From the NCBI GenBank assembly GCA_022578965.1, contig MU400572.1, positions 176,853-240,852 of the forward strand: a DNA stretch of 64,000 bases, given 5' to 3'. This document shows positions 24,029 through 34,783 of the stretch, one piece after another (the first letter of the stretch is position 1; each line of letters opens with the position of its first letter). A model generated the notes under the pieces. That model was given only the letters and a program-made list of their open reading frames with translations, did not search any database and had not been told where the DNA came from. A program made the position numbers and the translations under genes. This DNA is from Xylaria sp. FL1777. Its lineage: Eukaryota; Ascomycota; Sordariomycetes; Xylariales; Xylariaceae.

Positions 24029-25135
24029 ATGGCTGGTGCAAAGGCTCTAGTTGTTCAATCCATCAAATCACCTGGGGACATCAAGGTCACCGAGAGGGAT
24101 ATTCCCAAAGCCATACCAGGCACAGCAGTGGTCCAGATTCTCGCCGCGAGCGTTGGTCCCGGCCATGGTTACCTAGTCACACACGAAGTTCCTGGTTTTT
24201 CGTTCCCCGTGCCCAGCGTCTACGGAAACAACGCTGTTGGGCGCGTTGTCTCGGTGGGTTCGGACTCGGTATCGATCAAGGAGGGTCAGCTCGTGGTAGT
24301 CGACCCATTTACAACAGCGAGAGATGATGCCAACGTCGAGATCATCGTCGGGCTGATGGATAGTGGCGATAGCAAGGCCCAGAAGCTGGCCAACAATACA
24401 TGGAGAGATGGCTGTTGGCAGACACACGTCGTCATTCCGCTCGAGAATACCATCCCCTTGAATGAAGAAGCCCTCGTCGGCAAGCACGGCTATGAAATCG
24501 AAGAGTTGGCCGTGATAGTGCGGCTGAGTGTTGCTTATGGTGCTATATCCAACGTCGACATCAAGGCAGGCGAGACCGTCATCGTTGGACCCGCCACTGG
24601 TCAGTTCGGTGGTGCGGCCGTCGAGGTCGCATCTGCTCTAGGTGCACGTGTCATTGCGCTGGGTCGTAACCGCGAGGCGCTGGCCGCTCTTCAATCAAGT
24701 GTCCCTCGAGTCGAGACTGTGGTAATCACGGGCGATGTCGAAAAAGACGCCCAGGCCATCCAGGCCTTCGGGCTAGCCGATGCTTTCGTCGACTTCACGC
24801 CACACAGCGTGCAAACTGAGCCAAGTCACTTCAAAAGCGCCTTCATGTCGTTGAGAAAGCGAGGTCGGATTGCTCTAATGGGCGGACTGGGTGGTAACAT
24901 CTCCATACCATATCCCCTCATGATATTGAATAGTTTGGAGATTAAGGGGAAATGGATGTACACTCGGGCAGAGATCAGGAAGATCGTCAAGATGATCGAG
25001 GTGGGAACTTTGAAGATTGGGAAAGCAGGCGGCCACCAACTTTGTGGAAAGTTCAGACTCGAGGATTATCAGGCTGCCTTTGAGACGACAGACAGGAATG
25101 CCGGTTGGGGGAAATCTGTTGTATTCACTCCCTGA
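24029..25135 (+). CDS. Zinc-independent-looking MDR alcohol dehydrogenase-like protein, 368 aa
   Basis: Medium-chain dehydrogenase/reductase, a single exon of 368 codons. The N-terminal GroES-like half has IKVTERDIPKAIPGTAVVQI, VPSVYGNNAVGRVVSVGSDS and GQLVVVDPF. The Rossmann half has the nucleotide-binding stretch ETVIVGPATGQFGGAAVEVA around residues 180-200, followed by ALGARVIALGRNREAL and RKRGRIALMGGLGG. The usual catalytic zinc Cys/His pattern is not evident: the place where it is expected reads SVGPGHGYLVTHEVPGF, without the GHE motif. So it may be a zinc-independent reductase or a weakly active member. The predicted role is NAD(P)-dependent oxidation or reduction of a small carbonyl or alcohol in the cytosol. 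The ATG at 24029 has a good context (ATCATGG). It is transcribed divergently from the Zn2Cys6 regulator ending at 21685. Confidence 0.88.
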   Translation: MAGAKALVVQSIKSPGDIKVTERDIPKAIPGTAVVQILAASVGPGHGYLVTHEVPGFSFPVPSVYGNNAVGRVVSVGSDSVSIKEGQLVVVDPFTTARDDANVEIIVGLMDSGDSKAQKLANNTWRDGCWQTHVVIPLENTIPLNEEALVGKHGYEIEELAVIVRLSVAYGAISNVDIKAGETVIVGPATGQFGGAAVEVASALGARVIALGRNREALAALQSSVPRVETVVITGDVEKDAQAIQAFGLADAFVDFTPHSVQTEPSHFKSAFMSLRKRGRIALMGGLGGNISIPYPLMILNSLEIKGKWMYTRAEIRKIVKMIEVGTLKIGKAGGHQLCGKFRLEDYQAAFETTDRNAGWGKSVVFTP

Positions 25136-26329
25136 ACTCCGGAGTTCTTGATTAGAAGCTTCCAATTTGCAATAGGCAAATGATACCCATTGATTAGTAT
25201 ATTAGACTATATCAAGGTCGGAATTAATATAAGCAGACACTTTTAATTAAAGAGGAGCTACCAATGTTATTTCATTTCTCTTTTTTTTATCATTCTTCCA
25301 CCATAAATACCACTCCAGAAGTGTAATCTTGAAGAATTGGGATAGCAATAATATTATTTACCATGTACTTAGTCTACAGAAGATCTGATGCATTGGAGCT
25401 TACAGAATAAGATGTAGGTATTGTTGTCTAAAATCCTCAATTTAATAGTCTGGCAGAATAAACCGAAAACCCAGCGCGGAACTGGGTTCATATCGAAGAT
25501 GTTTCGCCCTGACCGGAGGGTAAAACCTAGCTAACATTGTTGAGAGCAAAAGACTCGAGGCAGGGTGAATAAGTCTACCAGCTTTTGTAGGAAACTTGAA
25601 AGAAAAAAGAAGGAGAAAAGCATAGAATAGAGAGGAGCAAGCCTCCTGCTACACAGTAATTACACAAATGTGATTTTCGGGAGCGTTGAATCAGCCATTC
25701 CACCGACTTGGATAGCGATACGGATAATTGAGTATTTAGCACTGGATTTGCTAGCTGTCATTAACCCAACAACTAACGGGCTTGCTGAATGGCGCCAAAA
25801 ACCTGAACAGATCATTATGACGGTATTCGTCATCCCGAACGCGATGGATGAAGCTCTGAGTCTATGATACCAGAACGCTAGGACCAATTTTCACATTTCT
25901 CTTTCTAAGCCGTGGGTTGTCATAAGTCCCTTATTCGTTTGACGTGAGTAAGAATAGCACGAATGCGCTAATCTTTTGAGAGCTATCCATGAGGCTGGCT
26001 GGCTTATGTGAGTAGCTCTGGAGCTGGCGTAAAGTTCTGTTGTAAAAACTTATCAAGTGTAATTAAATTATCCAGAGCTAGTATCCTATTCATGACCATA
26101 CTAACTTATCACGCTTCAATCACAATTAGTAATCAAAAAGAAACTCGATATCGTCTAACACGTCTTCATTAAATCTGTATTTTGGATTGGTTTACAGGAT
26201 GTAGACGTGTTAGTTCATGTATATACAATGCTATGTTACGCCCTAACATGTCTTATCGTAGTTCATAAAGTATACCTGCTCTACTGCTTAAATTAGGGAT
26301 CTATATGAGGCTGATGTAGCAACCCCTGA

Positions 26330-27490
26330 GGCGGTGTTGTTCGAGTTGGAGATGCGCCTGTGCAGGCCTCCAAGCAAGGATAGTCAATACACTAGAATTT
26401 TCAGCGGCAGCAACAAACTCGATGCGTCTATATTGGCCTTTGAATTCACTGTCACGTTACAACTGCCTCAAATTTGGGCATTGTAGAGTTGACGTTGCGA
26501 TGCTTTAAAGGGGTAAGGCAACTTTAAAACACGAACTAATAAGAGGTCTAGGCTCAACACGCTCCAAACGTGGAACCTACTTCCAATTGGTGGATCAACG
26601 ACGAAGGAGAGTTCACCGAGGAATGGCAGTTTGTCCAAGGTGGTAAATACACTTACAAGGAGCGCGCTTAGGGTAATTATAAGGGATTAATATTGGACCT
26701 CGAAGGACAGAACAGGCCACAGGGTTGGATCATGGAGGTGACGTCCCAATAAACACTGGGGGATCCTTTCAGGGTCGCAGATTGAGGCTATACCTTAATA
26801 TAGCAACTTCCTAAAAATAAGTGTGACGCTTCTTGCACATTGGCCCGGTCGCAAGGCACGTTGCAAACGGTACCTGCAGGAAGATCAAAGGATCTGTTAA
26901 ACCCCACGATCGCGGGAGCCTTCGAGAAACGACATGACACCTGCGGCCACGGCTTTGTGACTAGAGGCCCAATGATGGCGAGGTGACGGGGACGACAACA
27001 CTCGGATAGTGCATGCCAGCATTGAGGAATTCACCCGCATGGATCTAGCGTCCTGGATTTCAAGTATCTAGACGCGGCAAGCCCTCTCATCTCTGGCTGT
27101 CCCGGCGACCCCCAATATCCAGCCAGACTGCATGATGTTGCGCGCTTGTAGGCATGGTGGCGCTCCTGCAACTCGGTTACGCAAGGCAGATCGCCCCGGT
27201 AGCCTCTCAACGGCGTGCTATCTGCATGGTAGGCTCTACTCGGCATGTCTAGGGCAGCAGTAAGACGGCGAGACGCCCATCTGCAACTTACCCAGTGCAG
27301 CTACCGACCAGAGTCGTAGCCGTATATCTGGTGGTGGCCTCGCAGAACCGTGGATGTGGCTCTCGGGAAGGATGGTACTCGATGAAGGATATGCGGGTGA
27401 TTCGCGCTGGGCGGCCCCCTTACAGGACACGCTAGTTGTGCAGGCCATGACGTCGGGAGGGTTGAATTCGAGCATGGACGAGGAAGGATT
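26330..27490 (+). pseudogene. Possible decayed coding region, product unknown
   Basis: Several plus-strand segments look protein-like but are interrupted. The frame from GTG at 26570 reads through NWWINDEGEFTEEWQFVQGG to an in-frame TAG near 26671, then NYKGLILDLEGQNRPQGW to a TAA. Near 27300-27490 a frame reads LAEPWMWLSGRMVLDEGYAG and continues about 40 residues to a TAG. There is also a short GGVVRVGDAPVQASKQG piece near 26334. I cannot name the family, and the pieces may not belong together. Composition is GC-richer than the neighbouring desert. Chance open frames remain a real alternative. Confidence 0.2.
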
Positions 27491-28010
27491 CTAGAAGAAG
27501 TCGGGCAGCGAGCCACACCAGCAGAAAAGGGGGGGTTGAGAGGGCGCTTATGAAGTGTGAGTGCGGGTGTCGGGCGGCTAATCGAGGCGATCAATCTTGT
27601 TATTGGCAGGCAACGGTGGATTCATTCTCGAACTGTTCTCCTGAATGACGAACACACTTACACAGAGTAGGTAGGCAGCGACACAGTACACCAGATGTAG
27701 AGAGCTTTCCAGGGATGGTTGTAAACTAGGTACACTGTAGGATGATCCAAATGGCGATGCTTCGTTGAATTGACATATCATGCGCAGGCAGGTATGTTTA
27801 CTGGATGGTGGTAAACAGTATGGTAAGCTACCTACTGTAGGTACCTAGGGAGGTATATTACAGTAACAGTATAGGCACCTCCTAGCGACGATAGGGTGGC
27901 GGCGTAGCGCTGCTTAGCGCTGGTTCAAGCGCGGTGGGCGGGTGCGAGCGCAAAGTAACGGGTTCTGCGACGGGGAAAGGTGGTGCGACTCATTACACAT
28001 TACAGTAGGT

Positions 28011-28040
28011 AGGTACCGCTTCAGGAGGTACCGCTTCAGG
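28011..28040. repeat. Tandem 15-bp duplication
   Basis: AGGTACCGCTTCAGG occurs twice back to back, followed by a third AGGTACC. It lies in non-coding DNA within a GTACC-rich patch. Confidence 0.85.
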
Positions 28041-31000
28041 AGGTACCTACTCCTGTAGTGGTTAGTGGTGCGTCATACTGACAGCCGTTAGCTAAGCCAC
28101 ACATAGCTTAGCGTATAATATAGCACTGGCGTCTATTACTGTAATAGTATTAGAGGCGCTGTTGGACGTGATAGGCCAACCAACGTGCAATACCTACCTA
28201 CCTACACTATACTATCCTACTGCTACTACTACCCACATTCATCTACTTACCAAGAAGGTACCGTGGTGCATACTCCATGTCAACTTGATCTTGAAATCTT
28301 GAAATCTTGATCTGTATATTTGTATGTCTCTTGCATACCTATGCTAACTGCAGTCCTTTGACGCTTTAGGCACCTCTTCGAGTACCAGTAGGTGATTACT
28401 GGATTGGTACAGCATGTACGGAGTATTGCTGACATGATATGTCCTGTCATGTGATTCCAATGATACGTTAGCTTGGGAGTACAGGACTCGGGTAAACGAC
28501 ATCAGATATTGTATTATATCTGCTACCTACATGATGGGTTTGCTTCGCAGCCTGCTTCCGCTTCCCGTCCTCCATCATGTTGTTGTTGCCCTTTCATGTG
28601 CACTACGCATACATGCTGGGCACGATGGTGCTTGTTTATTGGCGTATTTCTGCCAATGATGTGCAAGAGAGAGAATCCTGCGCCACAAGTAGGCATGTGA
28701 TCTGGGCTGCCGGATCAAACGATGTTGGGAATTATGTACACTGCCGGTAGGTATTTCGGAAACTCCCAACTTTCCTGCACTGCACCACACGGACGGGATC
28801 ATACTCCCTACATGTACTGTGTGTGTAGTAGCGCGAAAGATGGTCGGCAGCTAATCCTTCTCGGTTCGTACCAACTGTTGGCAATATCACATTCGTTCAA
28901 GCAAGCCATGGAGCCGGTAACAAATCATTGTCTCATCTTAAGCCACTCCCAAACCATCCTCATCGCCTACACCAGACTAAGGTAGGTAATTCTTATGACT
29001 CGCACACGTACATTATCTCCCCTCTTGGTGTGACTCTTTCCCCAGTCGAGCTGTCTCAACCTTGGTCGAACATCACGGTTCTCCCATCAATCAACTGTAC
29101 GGAGCCATTTTGTTTCTCGTGTTACCCCTAGTCGAATGACTTGCCCTACGACATGTTTGCGCCACTTACGAAAAGGAGCCGTCATCCAATTGTACCGATG
29201 TGAGAGCCCTCCCTGCTCTTCTCTGTCAAGCGCCTGTTGGATTTGGCGGACCAAGCCATTTACAACCTATAATACTGCTGCTATAGACATAGACTGTACC
29301 GAAGCACAGCAGGCGCACGTCAGCCTCAGTATCCCTTCAAGCGCCGCCTTCACCGCCATCTTCGAATCTTTTGCTCGTTGAGAATTGTAAAGCTTATGCA
29401 CAATGCTGCATTTTGAGTCTACAAGAACGGAAATGACACCATGCCGCGCCCTTAGGAAGAACATCAGCCTGTCTTACATTTGTCTCTCCATCTCTCCCTT
29501 TCTTGTCTCTGTCCTTTCGTCCTTCGAGGCTATAGTTGGCCCCCAATCCTATTCGACCGTAGTTTTTCCACTTGTCATGTGAGCGAAAGCCTAGGTGAGT
29601 AAGGATTGCGCAACTTATTAGAAGGGTAGGAAATCAATTCCGATTCCTTTTTACTCAGAGACTGGGAGATGTATATCTCACCCGATGTAACCCTTCTTGC
29701 TGATTCTCGTACTTTGAGACGAGGGGTAAAAAGCGAGCCCTATCGGGTTCCATGCAAGGTCAAGTCCGCCACCGCCAGAGCTGCATACGCCGTACACTTG
29801 GCTTCATGCAGGCTTTTGTGTATATCACATCGTCTGGGCGTTTGTGACTACTAGGTTGCCGAGCTAACAATGTGTTCGTATTTCTAAGAACAAGACACTA
29901 CTGTAGCATGAATGGTTCTATTGTCTCATCCGATGTCGTTGTCCCTCATTGAGTAGGCGGTCATGGGCCAATGAGAGACGAAACCCCGCCAATACCTCGT
30001 CGCGTTTAACGATTGGCGGCAAAAAGGTGTTTCTGAATGTAGACTCCACAGGCTTGCGGCAAGCGCCTTGCGAACGAGTCATTCTGGTTTGCGTCGAGGT
30101 TCAGAAACACTTACAGAAACAGAAACTTGAAGATCGAAACGTACTGGCCACTAGATCGCTCTCACGGGGCGTGCGCTCAACAGTCACCGTGACACCAAGA
30201 CCAACGCTGCTGAGAACCTACCAATGGCTCGCCGGCCGGCCGTTATGCGTTGCACGTTGTCCCGGGTTAAACAAAGCTGAGATGATAGCTTTTCTCATTT
30301 CGCGGCGATTGGTCGTTACTTGCCTCTTGGAAACGCGCCTGGGTGCCGATTATAACCAGACAGGTATAACAAACGTGCCGGTCATGTGTTACAAATTAGT
30401 ATTGCCTACTGCAAGTTATCCATGCAATGTCCCATGCTGGGGATTGGGGGAAACATGGTTTTTAAGCGACTCGGCCAAACCGTCAACTAACCCGTTACCC
30501 ACCCACCTTTTACGGCAGCTAGATCGGATGTATGGTGCTGCAGCAAGATCTGAAAATGGTATTACAGACATGAGATAGCCAGATCGGGCGTCTACCGAAG
30601 GGCAGCATCGTCTGTAATAGTTGGAGGGCTCAATCAAGGCCCATGCTGATTGAACCCTCTCATGCCTCAATTGAGCGGGGGGATTCCTTGCCCACTTTGT
30701 TTCGGTGGCGAAAATGAATTGTTCAGCTACTGTAAAGCATAGCACCCGGCTTCAAATCCGATTTTCATGCTCAAACGTACCCATCGGAGTACAACACTAT
30801 TTTTAGGACGGCTCTCTCAAGAGACCCCAGGTAGCTCGGTTAGAGCGTCACTACCTAGACGCGCCAGCCCACGAGTGGTATGGTATGGTCCTGTCACGGT
30901 GCGGGCATTCATCCAAGGCCCGTTCGAGACAAATGTGACAGAAGGATAGGTGCATGCGCCAGAAAGACTAGGTACCTATACTAGTTGGAAACGCACGCTT

Positions 31001-33896
31001 GTCGCTTCTCGACGCGGATGCTCCATCTGCGAGCGCCCTAAACACTCGACATCACACGCCCGCGTCAAATTGCATAAGACCTATATCCCTGTCTCCTACC
31101 GCCCATTGGTTGTGAACATGGACAAGCTAAAATGGTCGCACTCGACACAGAAAGCTGTCGGCAACGCGTGTGGTGTAAGCAATGCCAGGGGGCCTAAGGA
31201 AGAGGGGGGAACAAAAGAACCACAGGCACACCGTGAACTGTGATAGACTGGTAGGGTATAGCCGCAGCGTACGTCATTCACCATCAACCTACCACAGTTG
31301 ACCACAGTTGAGTTGAAACTGCTAAAAAAGGTCTTGCGGGGATACGAGGCCCGGTCGATTCCTACGTTTAGTTGTAGTACCGGCAGGTATCAAGAGAAGG
31401 CAGGTGGTCTGGCCGCCTGGTTTCTAGCCCCAAGATTGAAGTCATCATTGACGTTACCGAGACACTTCCGCTCAACAAAGGCGTCAACAAAGTTTCCCAG
31501 AGCCGACGAGTGCTGCGCTTATTGGAATTGGAAAGGGTTTGAGTCGAAACTGGGTAGCGAATGGCGCGGCGCATTGTTGGCATCGCAGCTACATTCCAGT
31601 GCAACGTCAGAAGGGGGTCTCACCTGTAAGAATGAGCGATGATGGGGCCTGGCAAATGTGTACCTAGTCTTTGGGACGGCAACAGGAGCCGGAGAGGGCA
31701 ACTTCATTGGGCAGTTCGTCGCTTGGAGTGTTCGTCGATCTGTTACTTGCCGCTGCCGCAGTGCCTGGGGGGGAATGGGTCTGTTTCGTTTCTTATCAGC
31801 AGTGAGTTGGAGGTATGCCGTTAGGTAGGTTTTGTCATGGCTCTTTTCCCCATATTCGAATCATGAGGAGATGACAATGCATTACGCATTACGATGTCTC
31901 ACACCGCGAATAACGACGGGTTCTACACAGGTAACTCGAGAGATGGCCATGTCGCTCTCACAGGTCGGCGTAAGAGTACGTATTTGGAAGAGCTCATTTT
32001 AATCAATCGTCTGACCGAAATGGGGACCAACAAACGTCCCTCTCGACGAGTACCGTGCTTGAAGTATGACTGCACTACAAGAACACACATACACCCCACC
32101 TCATGGTAGATGAGATGTGACGGTGATGATAGTAGTATAGTGAGGGTCATAGTATAGCAGCATAAGTATGCTGTAGGGTAGGGAGGTGTGATAGTGTCGA
32201 TGGGGACGGCGAATGGTGAGGGCGAGAGCAGGTACAGGTGGAATAGTCGGTAATGTATATGTATGTATGGTGATGATGGGTATGGCATTTGAAGCAGTAC
32301 CTACATCTCATGCAACCATCTGGTCGCAGGAGGTATAGAGATGGAGTATACAACTTGTAGGTGGTGGTGTCGTACGCCATTATAGTATGTGCATGCAGGT
32401 GTAGTATACAATTGGCCGACCCGCGGAACATGTGGATGGACCGTGCGGTGTCGTGCGGAATGCTACCCCTCCTGTAGCCCTGTTATAGGCCCTGTTGAAG
32501 GGCCTCTCTGCTACCCCCAGCAGCAGAACACCGCGGTCTACATGCTGCGTGCGTACAGCCAGGCCATACCTTCTCCCTAAACCCGCGTCTCCAGGCTCTG
32601 ACCTCCACGACTGAGCTCCACGAATTCCCCAATGTAGCCAGTCTCTTTCCTTTCCACTTTCTCTTTCGAGAGTGCGGGTGGTTTTGTGGTTTTATACACT
32701 TACACATACATCGTGGGTAAAGCAGACCGAAGCAGCCTGTCCGAGCTCTCGCCTCTAGGCTCATATTTTTTTTTAATTAATTCCATGCCTAGCCTTCTCC
32801 TTCGAGCCTCCTCTCGTCCCCTGGTCACACACCCCGGCGGTACTTTAGCGACTTGTACCTGGATGCCCCCCTTCCCAAGCGCCATGCCGCCCGTAATTGG
32901 ACCTTGATCCGGTCTAGGGTTCGTCGATCTCATCCGGTACAAAAAGTATTGAAGGGCACACCACCTGTTGGTTCCTCGGTGGGTGTCGTCTATTTGTCTT
33001 GGTATACTATCTATATCTGGTGTGATTATATTTTATTCTCTTCTCGTTTGTCCGCGACACTATTTGTTGGTTGGGTTTTTACACACTCTCTCTCTGCCGC
33101 ATTACTTGCCCATTACTTGCCTACCTGGGCAGTTAGTTAGCTACATGTTCGCTCTTTTTGGTACTGTACCTCGCTGAACATGTGCACCACCACCTACCGT
33201 CCACTGCGCTATAAACCACACTACACCACCTAACCCCAGAGCTGGTGGTGCCTAAGTCAGTATCCATACGTACATAAGTACCTACCTTAGTGTAGGCCCT
33301 CAGCCCATACCATACATACCAGACCTACCCTTGCATCGGTTCCCGCCCTGCATTATTGCTGCCGCAGCCGCTCAAGCTGTGTGCATCTCCAGTTTCTCTC
33401 ATCTTACTCACAGCAGACCTACCTAACTGAGTAATTACTTACATACATACGACTAACGAAGCCGTCACCACCGCCTCGTTGGCTGGATTGCCGTCAGCAC
33501 TCCTTCGTCGGCTTTTCCCCCTTCCCTTTCTTAATACCCAATCATCCCACTGCTGTGAGGTGTCGAGCGACGCGGACATCGTGGCCATATACGCCATACA
33601 CGCCATATACCGTCAGCTCCAGAGCCGTTATCACTTCCCGGGTGTGCTGTTTCTGTCAACCTGTCAACCTGGCATCCTGTTGTCCTAGAGAGCGGAGAGC
33701 GGCGCTGTCTGCCTTCGGGAACACCGTTCGCTTCAACAGACGCTGCCAGCCCTCTCAGTTAATCGCGCGTCAAATCCCAAGCGCGGGTTCGTCCCTTCAT
33801 TTTTTTTCGACGTCTTCTTTCGTTCCGCCGTCGCATTTGTCATTTATCACATACCTCCTTGCCGAGTGTCCTGAGACCTCCTACATCTCATCCCTT

Positions 33897-33924
33897 CACT
33901 CACTCACTCACTCTCTCTCTCTCA
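33897..33924. repeat. CACT/CT microsatellite in a pyrimidine-rich leader
   Basis: Four CACT units followed by a CT run, within the C+T-rich stretch upstream of the fusion gene at 34784. Confidence 0.85.
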
Positions 33925-34783
33925 CTCGCTCGTCTTCTCCGCTCGCTACCCTTGGTGCCGTGTCCCTCATCCAGTCGCATCGCGGGCTGGGCTACACGAA
34001 AGATCACCTACCCGTCGACGTATCTGGCTAGTGATATTTCCGGCTCCTGTGGGCGGGCTCCGATCCAACGGCCCTGTCCAACCCCGGTCATCTCGTTCGT
34101 CACCTAGGCGGGCGAAGTAATCATAGTTGGCTCAAATTGTTGGGCGCAAGTTGCGCGTGTGCTTACACCACCAACAGACCACACCGCAACAATTCGCTGC
34201 ACCGTACCGTTCTGCGTCTCCCAGGCACATCGCCAGCCCACGCACACCAAGCCAGCCAGCCCCAGCCTGGCACACCCACGTCGTATTACGCGGGTCGTTG
34301 GAAGGTGACAAAAAAGCGGCTCGCTCACTCCCGCTTTTCTGATAATCCCCCGCGCATCCTCTTCCTACGGGTGAGATTGCCACCTGCAGTACTCAGCATT
34401 GCTTCATTCTGGCCCCCATCTTTTCATCTCAACTGCCATCGCATCTTTGTTCCTCACCAACCTTCATTGAAGGGCATCCTCTGAGTCACTTGTAGGGAGG
34501 CCTTTCGTCATTTCGAAATCGTTCAGTACGAGTTTGTTGGACTCGTCTCTGTGACTTCAACTGTCTGAAACATCTGCTGTGCAGGGTGCATCTACAGGAT
34601 TTTGCCTACGTAGAAGGCGTGCGACACACGTTATAGCTCAGCCGCACCCCGAATGCCTTTGGAAGGATCTTTTGGGGTATATTTAACTACAAGGTTCCGC
34701 CGACCTTCGAGATTTTCCCTGACTGTTGAGCTTTCATGCACTTAACCCGAGGACGCTGGGACGACAACATCACTGGGCGAACG

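Larger units (their letters stand above)
25136..34783. other. 9.6-kb gene desert with a possible gene relic and a long pyrimidine-rich leader
   Basis: No complete gene is recognised. Around 26330-27490 there are short protein-like frames broken by stops (see the separate entry). Around 27800-28260 GTACC words are dense. From about 32560 to 34700 the plus strand is strongly C+T-rich with CT and CACT tracts, which suggests a long promoter and 5' leader for the gene starting at 34784. No transposase or reverse-transcriptase frame is seen. Confidence 0.45.

Noticed and set aside
25660..25887. 75-residue minus-strand frame with transporter-like hydrophobic runs
   Set aside because: Too short, and both strands are open over the same interval. 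No flanking exon or recognisable family motif was found.
29949..30578. 209-residue plus-strand frame in the desert
   Set aside because: It begins with TTG, has no recognisable motif or typical coding composition, and no supporting splice structure.
30826..30905. tRNA-like D-arm (GTAGCTCGGTTAGAGCG) followed by a GCGTC/GACGC stem
   Set aside because: The D loop is too short, the second stem has an 8-nt loop, and no T-arm box lies at the right distance.
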